Of a stretch of 64,000 nucleotides of DNA, positions 16,448 to 25,678 are shown in pieces. The stretch lies in contig DWYN01000087.1 of assembly GCA_019118645.1 (NCBI GenBank), forward strand, positions 17,911 to 81,910, given 5' to 3'. This stretch comes from Candidatus Blautia excrementipullorum (GTDB lineage: Bacteria; Bacillota; Clostridia; Lachnospirales; Lachnospiraceae). The translations under genes were made by a program, and so were the position numbers. Under the pieces are notes generated by a model. That model saw nothing but the letters and a program-made list of their open reading frames with translations. It ran no database searches and was not told the DNA's origin. How positions within the stretch are numbered: the first letter of the stretch is position 1; every line of letters begins with the position of its first letter.

Positions 16448-19400
16448 ATGAATTTTACACATCTTCATGTTCATACAGAATACAGTCTTCTCGACGGCTC
16501 CAATAAGATCCAGGAATATGTGTCCAGGGTCAAGGAACTGGGCATGGACAGCGCCGCAATTACGGATCACGGGGTTATGTACGGGGTAATTGATTTTTAC
16601 AAGGCAGCGAAAGCCGCCGGAATTAATCCTGTTCTCGGCTGCGAGGTCTATGTGGCTCCCGGATCCAGATTTGACAGAGAGACAGGAAGCGGGGAAGACC
16701 GTTATTATCATCTTGTGCTCCTTGCGGAAAACAACCAGGGATACAGTAATCTGATGAAGATAGTTTCCAAGGGGTTTGTAGAGGGATTTTACTATAAACC
16801 AAGGGTGGATCTGGAACTTCTCAGAGAATACCATGAGGGAATTATCGCACTGAGCGCCTGTCTGGCGGGAGAGGTGGCAAGATATCTGACAAGAGGAATG
16901 TACGAAGACGCAAAAGCCGCAGCTCTCCGTTATCAGGATATCTTCGGGAAAGGAAATTTTTTCCTGGAGATGCAGGATCACGGAATTCCCCAGCAGCAGG
17001 CGGTAAACCAGCAGCTTCTGAAGATGCACAGGGAGACAGGAATTGAACTTGTCGCCACCAATGATGTACATTATACGTTTGCCGAGGACGCCGGACCTCA
17101 CGATGTGCTTCTCTGTCTGCAGACCGGGAAAAAACTGGCGGATGAAGACCGCATGAGATATGAAGGCGGACAGTATTATGTCAAATCTCCGGAAGAAATG
17201 GCGAACCTTTTTCCATACGCGCTGGAAGCGCTTGAGAATACCCATAAAATAGCAGAGAGATGCCACGTGGAGATTGAATTCGGCGTAACCAAGCTGCCGA
17301 AATATGACGTGCCGGAGGGCTATACATCCTGGGAATATCTGAATAAGCTCTGCCATGAGGGGCTTGAGAAACGGTACCGGCCGGTGACGGATAAGCTCAG
17401 GGAGCGCCTGGAATATGAGCTGTCCACAATCAAAAACATGGGATATGTGGATTACTTTCTGATTGTATGGGATTTTATCAAATATGCCAGGGACAACGAC
17501 ATCATGGTAGGTCCCGGCCGGGGATCGGCGGCAGGAAGCCTGGTTGCCTATACCCTGGGCATTACCCAGCTTGATCCTATTAAATACGACCTTCTGTTTG
17601 AGCGTTTCCTGAATCCGGAGCGCGTATCCATGCCGGATATTGATGTGGACTTCTGCTTCGAGAGAAGACAGGAGGTTATTGATTATGTAGTGCGGAAATA
17701 CGGAAAAGACAGGGTGGTGCAGATTGTAACCTTCGGTACGCTGGCCGCCCGGGGCGTGATCCGCGACGTAGGGAGAGTTCTGGATATGCCCTACGCCCAG
17801 GTGGACGCCATTGCCAAAATGATTCCCCAGGAGCTGAATATAACGATTGATAAGGCTCTGGAGATGAATCCGGAACTGCGCCGGGCTTATGAGGAGCAGG
17901 AGGACATCACCAGGCTGATCGACACGGCAAAGCGTCTGGAGGGTCTGCCAAGACATACCTCCATGCATGCGGCAGGCGTGGTGATCAGCCAGAAAAGCGT
18001 AGATGAATATGTGCCTCTTTCCCGGGCCCAGGACGGTTCTATCACAACGCAGTTTACCATGACAACCCTGGAGGAGCTTGGGCTTCTTAAAATGGACTTT
18101 CTGGGACTTCGCACCCTGACCGTAATCCAGAACGCAGTCCAGCAGGTGGAAAAAAATACCGGCATCCGCCTGGATATGCAGAAAATTGATTATAATGACA
18201 AGAAAGTCCTTGATTCTCTCGGAACAGGACGCTCGGACGGGGTGTTCCAGCTTGAAAGCGCCGGGATGAAAAGCTTCATGAAGGAGCTGAAGCCCCAGAG
18301 CCTGGAAGATGTAATCGCCGGCATCTCCCTGTACCGCCCGGGCCCGATGGATTTCATTCCCCAGTATATCCGGGGGAAAAATCGTCCGGACACAATCCGC
18401 TATGACTGCCCTCAGCTGGAACCGATTTTGAAGTCGACTTACGGCTGCATTGTGTACCAGGAGCAGGTTATGCAGATCGTGCGCAGCCTGGCAGGATATA
18501 CTCTCGGAAGAAGCGATCTGGTGCGCCGCGCTATGTCAAAAAAGAAGGCTTCCGTAATGGAAAAAGAGCGCCAGAATTTTGTCTATGGAAATAAAGAAGA
18601 GGGAGTTCCGGGATGCATTGCCAATGGAATTCCGGAAAAAACGGCAAATAAGATTTACGATGAAATGACAGATTTTGCCAAATATGCTTTTAATAAGTCC
18701 CATGCGGCGGCGTATGCGGTGGTTTCCTATCAGACCGCTTTTCTGAAATACTATTATCCGGTGGAATTTATGGCGGCGCTGATGACCTCCGTAATTGAAA
18801 TGCCAAATAAAGTGGCGGAGTATATTCTTGTCTGCCGTCAGATGGGAATTAAGATTCTGCCGCCGGATGTGAACAGAGGTACCTATGGATTTTCGGTGGA
18901 CGAAGGCGCGATCCGTTATGGCCTGTCCGCAATAAAGAGCGTGGGAAGACCTGTCATAGAAGCCCTGGTAAAAGAACGGGAGGAAAGAGGAGAATTTCTG
19001 TCCCTCAAAGATTTCGCGGAGCGTCTTTCCGGGGTGGTGAACAAAAGGGCAATTGAAAACTTTATCAAATCCGGAGCTTTGGACTGTCTGGAGGGAAACA
19101 GGCGGCAGAAGATGACCGTTTATGCCCAGATTGTGGACAATATCGCTAAGGAAAAGAAAAACGACATTGCAGGGCAGATGACGCTTTTTGATTTTGCCGG
19201 AGAAGATGTGAAAAAAGATTTCGAGATCCGGATGCCGGAAGTAGAAGAATACGATAAAGATACGATCCTTGCCTTTGAAAAAGAAGTTCTTGGAATTTAC
19301 TTAAGCGGACATCCCCTGGAACAGTGCAGGGAGATGATGGAAAAAATCATAACCGCAAGAACCACAGATTTTCAGCCGGAGGAAGAGTCCGGGATACCCA

Positions 19401-19915
19401 AGGTGCGCGACAATCAGAAAGTGATTGTGGGCGGCATGATTACGGATAAAACGATTAAATATACAAAGAATAATAAGGTGATGGCTTTTCTGACAGTGGA
19501 GGATCTTGTGGGAACTGTTGAAGTTGTGGTTTTCCCCAGGGATTATGAAAAATGGAATTCTCTTCTCGGAGACGAAGCCCGGGTGTTCATTCAGGGACGG
19601 GTAAGCGCTGAGGACGACAAGGCCAGCAAACTGATTCTGGAAAAGGCAAGAGCTTTTGACGATATTCCCAGAGAACTGTGGATTCAGTTTAGAGACAGGG
19701 AGGACTACAGCCGTCAGGAGCAGTGGCTTTTGGGATTTCTCAGCCAGAATTCAGGGTCTGACAGTGTTGTCATCTACTTAAAGGATGTCAATGCCATGAA
19801 GAGGCTGCCGGCTGGTTTTCATGTAAGGATAAATGATTCCTGCACCGAGGAGCTCAGCAAAAAATATGGAGAATCCAATGTTAAAGTTGTGCAAAGAGTA
19901 TTGAAAAACTTCTGA
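16448..19915 (+). CDS. dnaE: DNA polymerase III alpha subunit, DnaE type
   Basis: 1155 residues, normal for DnaE1/DnaE3-type replicative polymerases. An N-terminal PHP domain (HLHVHTEYSLLDG, residues 5-17) is followed by the C-family polymerase core: GRGSAAGS, the catalytic aspartates D399 and D401 in MPDIDVDF, and D550 in LLKMDFLG. The helix-hairpin-helix region is followed by an OB-fold nucleic-acid domain (VGGMITDKTIKYTKNNK) and a C-terminal region. It lacks the zinc-type exonuclease insert of PolC. It works with PolC in the replisome of Firmicutes. Start ATG 16448 has AAAGGA. Confidence 0.97.
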   Translation: MNFTHLHVHTEYSLLDGSNKIQEYVSRVKELGMDSAAITDHGVMYGVIDFYKAAKAAGINPVLGCEVYVAPGSRFDRETGSGEDRYYHLVLLAENNQGYSNLMKIVSKGFVEGFYYKPRVDLELLREYHEGIIALSACLAGEVARYLTRGMYEDAKAAALRYQDIFGKGNFFLEMQDHGIPQQQAVNQQLLKMHRETGIELVATNDVHYTFAEDAGPHDVLLCLQTGKKLADEDRMRYEGGQYYVKSPEEMANLFPYALEALENTHKIAERCHVEIEFGVTKLPKYDVPEGYTSWEYLNKLCHEGLEKRYRPVTDKLRERLEYELSTIKNMGYVDYFLIVWDFIKYARDNDIMVGPGRGSAAGSLVAYTLGITQLDPIKYDLLFERFLNPERVSMPDIDVDFCFERRQEVIDYVVRKYGKDRVVQIVTFGTLAARGVIRDVGRVLDMPYAQVDAIAKMIPQELNITIDKALEMNPELRRAYEEQEDITRLIDTAKRLEGLPRHTSMHAAGVVISQKSVDEYVPLSRAQDGSITTQFTMTTLEELGLLKMDFLGLRTLTVIQNAVQQVEKNTGIRLDMQKIDYNDKKVLDSLGTGRSDGVFQLESAGMKSFMKELKPQSLEDVIAGISLYRPGPMDFIPQYIRGKNRPDTIRYDCPQLEPILKSTYGCIVYQEQVMQIVRSLAGYTLGRSDLVRRAMSKKKASVMEKERQNFVYGNKEEGVPGCIANGIPEKTANKIYDEMTDFAKYAFNKSHAAAYAVVSYQTAFLKYYYPVEFMAALMTSVIEMPNKVAEYILVCRQMGIKILPPDVNRGTYGFSVDEGAIRYGLSAIKSVGRPVIEALVKEREERGEFLSLKDFAERLSGVVNKRAIENFIKSGALDCLEGNRRQKMTVYAQIVDNIAKEKKNDIAGQMTLFDFAGEDVKKDFEIRMPEVEEYDKDTILAFEKEVLGIYLSGHPLEQCREMMEKIITARTTDFQPEEESGIPKVRDNQKVIVGGMITDKTIKYTKNNKVMAFLTVEDLVGTVEVVVFPRDYEKWNSLLGDEARVFIQGRVSAEDDKASKLILEKARAFDDIPRELWIQFRDREDYSRQEQWLLGFLSQNSGSDSVVIYLKDVNAMKRLPAGFHVRINDSCTEELSKKYGESNVKVVQRVLKNF

Positions 19916-20007
19916 AAATGCTTTAAACTATAACCGAATATGTGTAGAACAGATAAGTATTGATTTTCCGTTCTCGGCGGAAAGTCGGAATATGGAGGAA
20001 TGGAATC

Positions 20008-20997
20008 ATGGCAGAAAAGAAGATAAAGACCATTGGCGTTCTGACCAGCGGCGGAGATGCTCCGGGAATGAATGCCGCAATCCGTGCTGTTGTAAGAAGA
20101 GGTCTCAGCAGCGGACTGAATGTAAAAGGTATTTATAAAGGATACAACGGACTTTTAAATGAAGAAATTATAGATATGACAGCGAAGGACGTATCTGATA
20201 CGATCCAGAGAGGCGGTACGATCCTGTATACTGCGCGCTGCGCTGAGTTCCGTACGCCGGAAGGCCAGCAGAGAGGCGCGGAAGTGTGCAGAAAGCACGG
20301 CATTGACGGACTGGTTGTTATCGGAGGCGATGGTTCCTTTGCAGGCGCTCAGAAACTGGCGAACCTTGGAATTAACACAATCGGTGTTCCGGGAACCATT
20401 GACCTGGATATCGCCTGTACAGAATATACCATTGGATTTGACACGGCAGTGAATACAGCGATGGAGGCCATCGACAAAGTACGTGATACCTCTACTTCCC
20501 ATGAGCGGTGCAGCATCATCGAGGTAATGGGACGGAACGCAGGCTATCTCGCAATGTGGTGCGGCATCGCCAACGGCGCAGAGGATATTCTGATTCCTGA
20601 GAAATATGATTACGATGAGCAGAAGCTGATCAACAATATTATTGAGAGCCGTAAGGCGGGCAAGAAACATCACATTATCGTCAACGCGGAGGGCATCGGC
20701 CATTCCGAGGCTATGGCGAAGCGTATTGAGGCTGCCACCGGAATTGAGACCCGCGCAACAATTCTCGGCCACATGCAGAGGGGAGGAAGTCCTACCTGTA
20801 AAGACCGTGTATATGCGTCTATGATGGGAGCTCTTGCAGTAGACCTTCTGGTAGAGGGAAAATCCTGCCGCGTAGTCGGATACCGTCACGGCGAGTTCAT
20901 GGACTTTGATATCAACGAGGCTCTTGCCATGAAGAAGGACGTATCTCCTTATATGTGGGAGGTATGCAATTCTCTTTCTCACAATTACAAGAAATAA
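20008..20997 (+). CDS. pfkA: 6-phosphofructokinase, ATP type
   Basis: 330 residues. It phosphorylates fructose 6-phosphate, the committed step of glycolysis. The ATP site GGDAPGMNAAIRAVVR, GGDGSFAGAQ and the catalytic region PGTIDLDIA are seen, together with MGRNAGYLA and GHMQRGGSP. In this catalytic block the usual TIDND is TIDLD; both aspartates are kept. GGDGS with Gly after GGD indicates an ATP-dependent rather than pyrophosphate-dependent enzyme. I use ATG 20008, preceded by GGAGG, not an in-frame start at 19960. Placement behind dnaE is common in related clostridia. Confidence 0.95.
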   Translation: MAEKKIKTIGVLTSGGDAPGMNAAIRAVVRRGLSSGLNVKGIYKGYNGLLNEEIIDMTAKDVSDTIQRGGTILYTARCAEFRTPEGQQRGAEVCRKHGIDGLVVIGGDGSFAGAQKLANLGINTIGVPGTIDLDIACTEYTIGFDTAVNTAMEAIDKVRDTSTSHERCSIIEVMGRNAGYLAMWCGIANGAEDILIPEKYDYDEQKLINNIIESRKAGKKHHIIVNAEGIGHSEAMAKRIEAATGIETRATILGHMQRGGSPTCKDRVYASMMGALAVDLLVEGKSCRVVGYRHGEFMDFDINEALAMKKDVSPYMWEVCNSLSHNYKK

Positions 20998-21006
20998 AAA
21001 TCATAA

Positions 21007-21057
21007 CCGGCTGCGTGCAGCCGGGGATTTACAGGAGACCACCGTCAGGCGGTCTCC
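21007..21057 (+). terminator. Two hairpins between pfkA and the methyltransferase gene
   Basis: CCGGCTGC/GCAGCCGG (21007-21024) and GGAGACC/GGTCTCC (21034-21040 with 21051-21057). No T tract follows either, so they may be processing or partial termination signals. Confidence 0.45.
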
Positions 21058-21078
21058 GTTATGTATAGAGGAGTATAT

Positions 21079-21855
21079 ATGATCGCCAGTTTGCAGAATG
21101 CGCAGGTCAAAAATATTATAAAACTGAATCAGAAGGCAAAGGAACGCAGGGAACAGGGCCTTTTTATCGCTGAGGGAAGAAAGATGTTTCTGGAAGCGCC
21201 CTCCGGCTGGATTCACAAGGTGTATGTGTCGGAGTCCATGGAAAAGGACGAAGAGGTGATGGCGCGCGCCAGGCTCTTTTCCCGGGAGACGGTGACGGAT
21301 ACAGTGTTCCGCCAGATGAGCGATACGCAGACGCCGCAGGGCGTTCTGACTGTCCTTCACAGGCCTGCCTATCAGGAGGAAGAGCTCCTGAAACAGCCGG
21401 ATCCTGTGATTATGGTTCTGGAGGATCTTCAGGATCCCGGAAATGCCGGAACGATTCTGCGCACAGCTGAGGGAGCTGGCGTCAGCGGTGTTTTTCTCAC
21501 AAAGAGCTGTGTGGATATTACAAACCCAAAAGTAATCCGTGCTACAATGGGCTCAGTATATAGAATGCCTTTTGTATATGTGGAGAATGTGCCGTCTCTG
21601 AAAGAACTTTTCCGGAGCAGGGGAATCCGGATTTTTGCCGCGCATTTACAGGGTAAAAAAGCGTATTATGAGGAAACCTATCAGGGAGGAACTGCCTTTT
21701 TGATCGGCAATGAGGGAAAAGGCCTGACAGCTGAGGCGGCTGAGGCGGCGGATACGCTGATCCGCATTCCCATGTGCGGCCAGGTGGAATCTCTCAATGC
21801 GGCTATGGCGGCGGGGATCCTTATGTACGAAGCGGCCCGTCAGCGGAGAAGCTGA
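21079..21855 (+). CDS. SpoU/TrmH-family RNA 2'-O-methyltransferase
   Basis: 258 residues. An N-terminal substrate-binding domain (to about 95) precedes the SPOUT knot: LEDLQDPGNAGTILRTAEGAG (motif 1), IGNEGKGL (motif 2) and IPMCGQVESLNAAMAAGI (motif 3). These methylate ribose 2'-OH groups of rRNA or tRNA; the layout is closest to the RlmB/TsnR group acting on 23S rRNA. Start ATG 21079 has AGAGGAG; six upstream in-frame residues are possible but less likely. Specific nucleotide target unknown. Confidence 0.9.
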   Translation: MIASLQNAQVKNIIKLNQKAKERREQGLFIAEGRKMFLEAPSGWIHKVYVSESMEKDEEVMARARLFSRETVTDTVFRQMSDTQTPQGVLTVLHRPAYQEEELLKQPDPVIMVLEDLQDPGNAGTILRTAEGAGVSGVFLTKSCVDITNPKVIRATMGSVYRMPFVYVENVPSLKELFRSRGIRIFAAHLQGKKAYYEETYQGGTAFLIGNEGKGLTAEAAEAADTLIRIPMCGQVESLNAAMAAGILMYEAARQRRS

Positions 21856-21913
21856 GGGAGACGGTTCAAAGGACGGTTACGCAGGACAGAAGAGAGGAAG
21901 GAGGTTCAGGCTT

Positions 21914-22363
21914 ATGGAACTGGTTATGGGGCCTTTTATCTGGCTGGCGCTGGTGGCTGTGCTGCTGATTATAGAGGCGGTCACAGTAGGGCTCACAACC
22001 GTGTGGTTTGCCGGCGGAGCGCTTGCGGCGGCGATAGCGTCCTGGCTGGGAGCAGGACAGGCAGTGCAGTGGATTCTTTTTCTGGCTGTATCTCTGGTGC
22101 TCCTGATTTTTACAAGACCTCTGGCTGTGCGCTACATGAACCGGGAAGTTTCCCGCACCAATGTAGACAGCCTGATCGGGAAAAGAGCTGTCGTGATTCA
22201 GGAAATCAATAATCTGGCCCAGACAGGACAGGTGAGGATCAATGACCTGGAATGGATGGCGCGGACAAAAGAGGACGAATGCACGATCCCGGAAAAGGCG
22301 GTTGTGATAATAAAAGAGGTAAAAGGCGTAAAACTGATTGTGGAAGAGGAAAAGGAGGGATAA
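21914..22363 (+). CDS. NfeD-family membrane protein
   Basis: 149 residues: two to three N-terminal membrane helices (residues 5-75) rich in Gly, Leu and Ala, then a small C-terminal OB fold (about 90-148; LIGKRAVVIQEIN onward). This is the short NfeD form without the serine protease domain. Start ATG 21914 follows GGAGG. It lies 3 bases before an SPFH/stomatin gene; NfeD and SPFH proteins pair in bacteria and form membrane microdomain complexes. It probably acts as the partner of that protein. Confidence 0.88.
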   Translation: MELVMGPFIWLALVAVLLIIEAVTVGLTTVWFAGGALAAAIASWLGAGQAVQWILFLAVSLVLLIFTRPLAVRYMNREVSRTNVDSLIGKRAVVIQEINNLAQTGQVRINDLEWMARTKEDECTIPEKAVVIIKEVKGVKLIVEEEKEG

Positions 22364-22366
22364 ACT

Positions 22367-23314
22367 ATGGGCTTTGGTATTATTTTTGTGATTGTTATAT
22401 GTATTCTGGCGCTGTGGATTCTGGCGTCCTGCATCAAGATCGTTCCCCAGGCGTATGCGGTTGTTCTGGAAAGGCTGGGCGCTTACCGCACCACCTGGAA
22501 TACGGGCATTCATTTTAAGGTGCCTTTTATTGAGCGTGTTGCCCGGAAGGTTAATTTAAAGGAGCAGGTGGTGGATTTTCCTCCCCAGCCCGTAATTACT
22601 AAGGATAACGTAACAATGCAGATTGATACGGTTGTGTTTTTCCAGATTACGGATCCGAAACTGTTCGCCTACGGTGTGGAGAATCCTATTATGGCCATAG
22701 AGAATCTCTCCGCCACCACCCTCAGAAACATTATCGGCGATATGGAGCTGGATGAAACTCTGACCTCCCGTGAAGTGATTAATACGAAGATGCGCGCGTC
22801 TCTTGATGTTGCTACAGATCCCTGGGGAATCAAGGTAAACCGTGTGGAGCTGAAGAATATCATTCCTCCGGCTGCGATTCAGGACGCTATGGAGAAGCAG
22901 ATGAAGGCTGAGCGTGAGCGCCGTGAAGCGATTCTGATCGCGGAAGGTGAGAAGCGTTCTACCATCCTTGTGGCGGAAGGAAAGAAGCAGTCCGCGATTC
23001 TTGACGCGGAGGCGGAGAAACAGGCAGCGATCCTCAGGGCGGAGGCCCAGAAGGAGCGTATGATCAAAGAGGCGGAAGGCCAGGCGGAGGCCGTCCTGAA
23101 AGTACAGAATGCCAATGCGGAAGGCATCCGTATGATCCGGGAAGCCGGCGCGGACCAGGCAGTTCTGACTCTGAAGAGCCTGGAGGCGTTTATGAAGGCA
23201 GCCGACGGCAGAGCCACGAAGATCATCATTCCTTCCGAGATACAGGGGCTGGCAGGCCTTGCGTCTTCTTTGAAGGAAATTGTGGCAGAGGATAAAAATT
23301 CGGCGCAGCAGTAA
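22367..23314 (+). CDS. SPFH/Band 7 stomatin-like protein, QmcA type
   Basis: 315 residues: one N-terminal membrane helix (about 2-24), the SPFH/Band 7 domain ([20 protein letters not shown] onward to about 185), then a long Ala/Glu/Lys/Arg coiled coil with [16 protein letters not shown] repeats and a C-terminal LASSLKEI end. These proteins oligomerise and organise membrane domains. The coding overlap in function with the upstream NfeD gene, only 3 bases away, is the usual pair. Client proteins cannot be told from the sequence. Confidence 0.92.
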   Translation: MGFGIIFVIVICILALWILASCIKIVPQAYAVVLERLGAYRTTWNTGIHFKVPFIERVARKVNLKEQVVDFPPQPVITKDNVTMQIDTVVFFQITDPKLFAYGVENPIMAIENLSATTLRNIIGDMELDETLTSREVINTKMRASLDVATDPWGIKVNRVELKNIIPPAAIQDAMEKQMKAERERREAILIAEGEKRSTILVAEGKKQSAILDAEAEKQAAILRAEAQKERMIKEAEGQAEAVLKVQNANAEGIRMIREAGADQAVLTLKSLEAFMKAADGRATKIIIPSEIQGLAGLASSLKEIVAEDKNSAQQ

Positions 23315-23324
23315 AAAACAATGC

Positions 23325-23353
23325 GCAGAGGCCGGTTCGAAACCGGTCTCTGC
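23325..23353 (+). other. Hairpin between the SPFH gene and argF
   Basis: GCAGAGGCCGGTT (23325-23337) pairs with AACCGGTCTCTGC (23341-23353) with one mismatch and a tiny loop. No T tract. A possible processing or weak termination signal. Confidence 0.5.
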
Positions 23354-23376
23354 AGAAAATAAGAGGAGAGATTATT

Positions 23377-24378
23377 ATGAACTTAAAAGGACGGAATTTC
23401 CTGACACTGAAGGACTTTACACCGGAGGAGATCAATTACCTTCTTGACTTGTCCGCGGAGCTGAAAGAAAAGAAGAAAAATGGAGAACTTCACGAGTATT
23501 ACAGAGGCAAAAATATTGCCCTGATCTTTGAAAAGACAAGTACCAGAACCCGCTGCGCCTTTGAGGTTGCGGCCCATGACCTGGGTATGGGGAGCACTTA
23601 TCTGGATCCTTCCGGTTCTCAGATAGGCAAGAAGGAGAGCATCGCGGATACCGCGAGAGTTCTTGGAAGAATGTACGACGGAATCGAGTACAGAGGATTC
23701 GGCCAGGAGATCGTGGAGGAGCTTGCGAAGTACGCGGGCGTGCCGGTGTGGAACGGACTGACCAACGAGTACCATCCTACCCAGATGCTGGCGGATATGC
23801 TTACTATCCGGGAACATTTCGGAAGGCTGAAGGGAATCCGTCTGGTATATATGGGAGACGCCCGCTATAACATGGGAAATTCCCTTATGATCGCCTGCTC
23901 AAAACTTGGCATGCATTTTGTTGCCTGCACCACAAAAAAATACTTCCCCAATGAGGAACTGGTAAACCTCTGCCAGGGCTGGGCAAAGGAATCCGGAGGA
24001 ACCATCACTCTTACGGAAAACGTGGAAGAGGGAACGAAAAACGCCGATGTGATCTACACGGACGTCTGGGTATCCATGGGAGAGCCGGATGAAGTGTGGG
24101 AAGAGCGCATCCGTGATCTGACGCCTTATAAAGTGACAAAGGATGTTATGAAAAACGCCGGAGAAAAGGCGATTTTTCTTCACTGTCTGCCATCCTTCCA
24201 TGATCTTAAAACAAAGATCGGAAAGGAAATGGGAGAGCGCTTCCGGCTTACGGATATGGAGGTTACGGACGAGGTGTTTGAATCTCCCCAGTCTCTTGTA
24301 TTTGACGAGGCGGAAAACCGTATGCACACAATTAAGGCGGTGATGGTGGCAACCCTGGGAGAGCCGGAGAATAAATAA
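23377..24378 (+). CDS. argF: Ornithine carbamoyltransferase
   Basis: 333 residues. It makes citrulline from ornithine and carbamoyl phosphate, or works in reverse in the arginine deiminase pathway. The carbamoyl-phosphate site STRTR, EYRGF, the HPTQ-containing stretch [10 protein letters not shown], the ornithine-loop SMGE region and the catalytic HCLPSFHD are all present. Length and the extended C-terminal loop resemble ArcB-type enzymes, but no arcA or arcC is near, so the anabolic name is kept. Start ATG 23377 has AGAGGAGAG. Confidence 0.95.
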   Translation: MNLKGRNFLTLKDFTPEEINYLLDLSAELKEKKKNGELHEYYRGKNIALIFEKTSTRTRCAFEVAAHDLGMGSTYLDPSGSQIGKKESIADTARVLGRMYDGIEYRGFGQEIVEELAKYAGVPVWNGLTNEYHPTQMLADMLTIREHFGRLKGIRLVYMGDARYNMGNSLMIACSKLGMHFVACTTKKYFPNEELVNLCQGWAKESGGTITLTENVEEGTKNADVIYTDVWVSMGEPDEVWEERIRDLTPYKVTKDVMKNAGEKAIFLHCLPSFHDLKTKIGKEMGERFRLTDMEVTDEVFESPQSLVFDEAENRMHTIKAVMVATLGEPENK

Positions 24379-24443
24379 CAGCCTGTACTGCCGCGGCGAA
24401 CGCGAAATTCTCTGAGATACAGGATGATATGGCGGAGAAAGCA

Positions 24444-25238
24444 ATGTACGATCAAAATACAATTTCAAAGGCAATACATACGAAATGGGCGGGCAAAACC
24501 GTCCATTTTGTGAAAGAAACAGATTCTACAAATAACTGGGCCAAAGATCTGTCGCGGCAGGGAGCTCCTCATGGAACACTTGCAGCGGCAGAATTTCAGT
24601 CTGCGGGAAAAGGAAGACTGGGAAGGGCATGGAAGGCCCCGGAGGGAAGTTCGGTGATGATGTCCCTTCTGCTGCGCCCGTCCTTTGAGCCGGCGTACGC
24701 GTCCATGCTGACGCTTGTTATGGGTCTGAGCGTGGCCCAGGCGGTAGAAAGCCTGGACATTCAGACGTCCATCAAGTGGCCCAATGACGTGGTGGTTTCC
24801 CGGAAAAAAATCTGCGGCATCCTCACGGAAATGGGACTGGAAAACGGGAAGATCCGCGAAGTGATCATCGGAGTGGGAATCAACGTGAATACGGAGAGTT
24901 TTCCGGAGGAGCTTGCGGATAAGGCCACTTCCCTCCGGCTGGAAACAGGAAAGAAATATGACCGGAACCAGGTGGCAGGCCTGGTGATGGGGAAATTTGA
25001 GACAAACTATGAAAGATTTGTCCGCACCTGCGATCTCAGCCTGCTCCTGGAGGATTACAACCGGCTTCTTGCAAACAGAGAACAGCCGGTGCGGATTCTT
25101 GACAAAAATCAGCCCTTTGAGGGCATCGCTCTGGGAGTGAATGAAAAAGGGGAACTTCTGGTGCAGACGGAGACGGAGGGTGTGCGCCCTGTCCGGGCAG
25201 GGGAAGTGTCCGTGAGAGGACTGTACAGCTATGTGTGA
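24444..25238 (+). CDS. birA: Biotin-protein ligase without regulatory domain
   Basis: 264 residues. It attaches biotin to carboxylase carrier domains through biotinyl-AMP. The catalytic blocks are ETDSTN, the AMP-site AGKGRLGRAW, IKWPNDVVV, GILTEMG and IIGVGINVN, followed by a C-terminal SH3-like domain. It lacks the N-terminal helix-turn-helix of group II BirA, so it should not repress biotin genes. I favour ATG 24444 with GGAG 6 bases upstream; ATG 24429 in the same frame has a less well spaced AGGA. Confidence 0.92.
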   Translation: MYDQNTISKAIHTKWAGKTVHFVKETDSTNNWAKDLSRQGAPHGTLAAAEFQSAGKGRLGRAWKAPEGSSVMMSLLLRPSFEPAYASMLTLVMGLSVAQAVESLDIQTSIKWPNDVVVSRKKICGILTEMGLENGKIREVIIGVGINVNTESFPEELADKATSLRLETGKKYDRNQVAGLVMGKFETNYERFVRTCDLSLLLEDYNRLLANREQPVRILDKNQPFEGIALGVNEKGELLVQTETEGVRPVRAGEVSVRGLYSYV

Positions 25239-25246
25239 GGGAAGCA

Positions 25247-25287
25247 GGCGGACGCTCTGCAAATTGTGCGCTCTTTGCAGGTCCGCC
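25247..25287 (+). other. Bulged hairpin between birA and the next gene
   Basis: GGCGGAC (25247-25253) pairs with GTCCGCC (25281-25287), and CTGCAAA (25257-25263) with TTTGCAG (25274-25280), leaving a 3-base bulge. No T tract follows. Confidence 0.5.
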
Positions 25288-25312
25288 ATGAGAAAAGATA
25301 CAGGAGGAAGAT

Positions 25313-25675
25313 ATGTATCAGGACAGAATTGTGCTCTGCGGCGCCAGCGCCTATGAGCAGAAATATTATTTTAACCAGGATTTTGATTCTCTGCCGGAGG
25401 CGGTAAAAAAAGAACTGCAGATTATGTGCGTGCTTTATACCGAAGAAATCGGAGGAATCCTGACTCTTGAATTCGATGAGGAAGGGAATCTTCAGTTTAA
25501 AACAGAGGCTTTGGACGCAGACGCCATGTATGACGAGATCGGCAGTGTGCTGAGAATCAAAAAACTTCAGACAGAAAAAAGAGAACTTCTGGAATCCCTG
25601 GAAATGTACTACCGTGTATTTTTCCTGGGCGAAATCCCCGAGGAAGTGGGGAAAAATGTGGATAACGGAGACTGA
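25313..25675 (+). CDS. Small conserved protein of unknown function (DUF6145-like)
   Basis: 120 residues, acidic, no signal or membrane helix. It opens with an alpha-beta segment (IVLCGASAYEQKYYFN) and ends in a helix with YYRVFFLGEIPE. I recall similar small proteins next to dusB in Lachnospiraceae, but cannot confirm the family. The start has AGGAGG, and the stop lies 4 bases before dusB, so it is clearly expressed with that gene. No function is proposed. Confidence 0.75.
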   Translation: MYQDRIVLCGASAYEQKYYFNQDFDSLPEAVKKELQIMCVLYTEEIGGILTLEFDEEGNLQFKTEALDADAMYDEIGSVLRIKKLQTEKRELLESLEMYYRVFFLGEIPEEVGKNVDNGD

Positions 25676-25678
25676 AAC

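Noticed and set aside
16424..17968. A 514-codon open frame on the minus strand
   Set aside because: It lies wholly opposite dnaE, has a cysteine/histidine-rich composition unlike real proteins, no ribosome site, and is explained by codon bias of dnaE.
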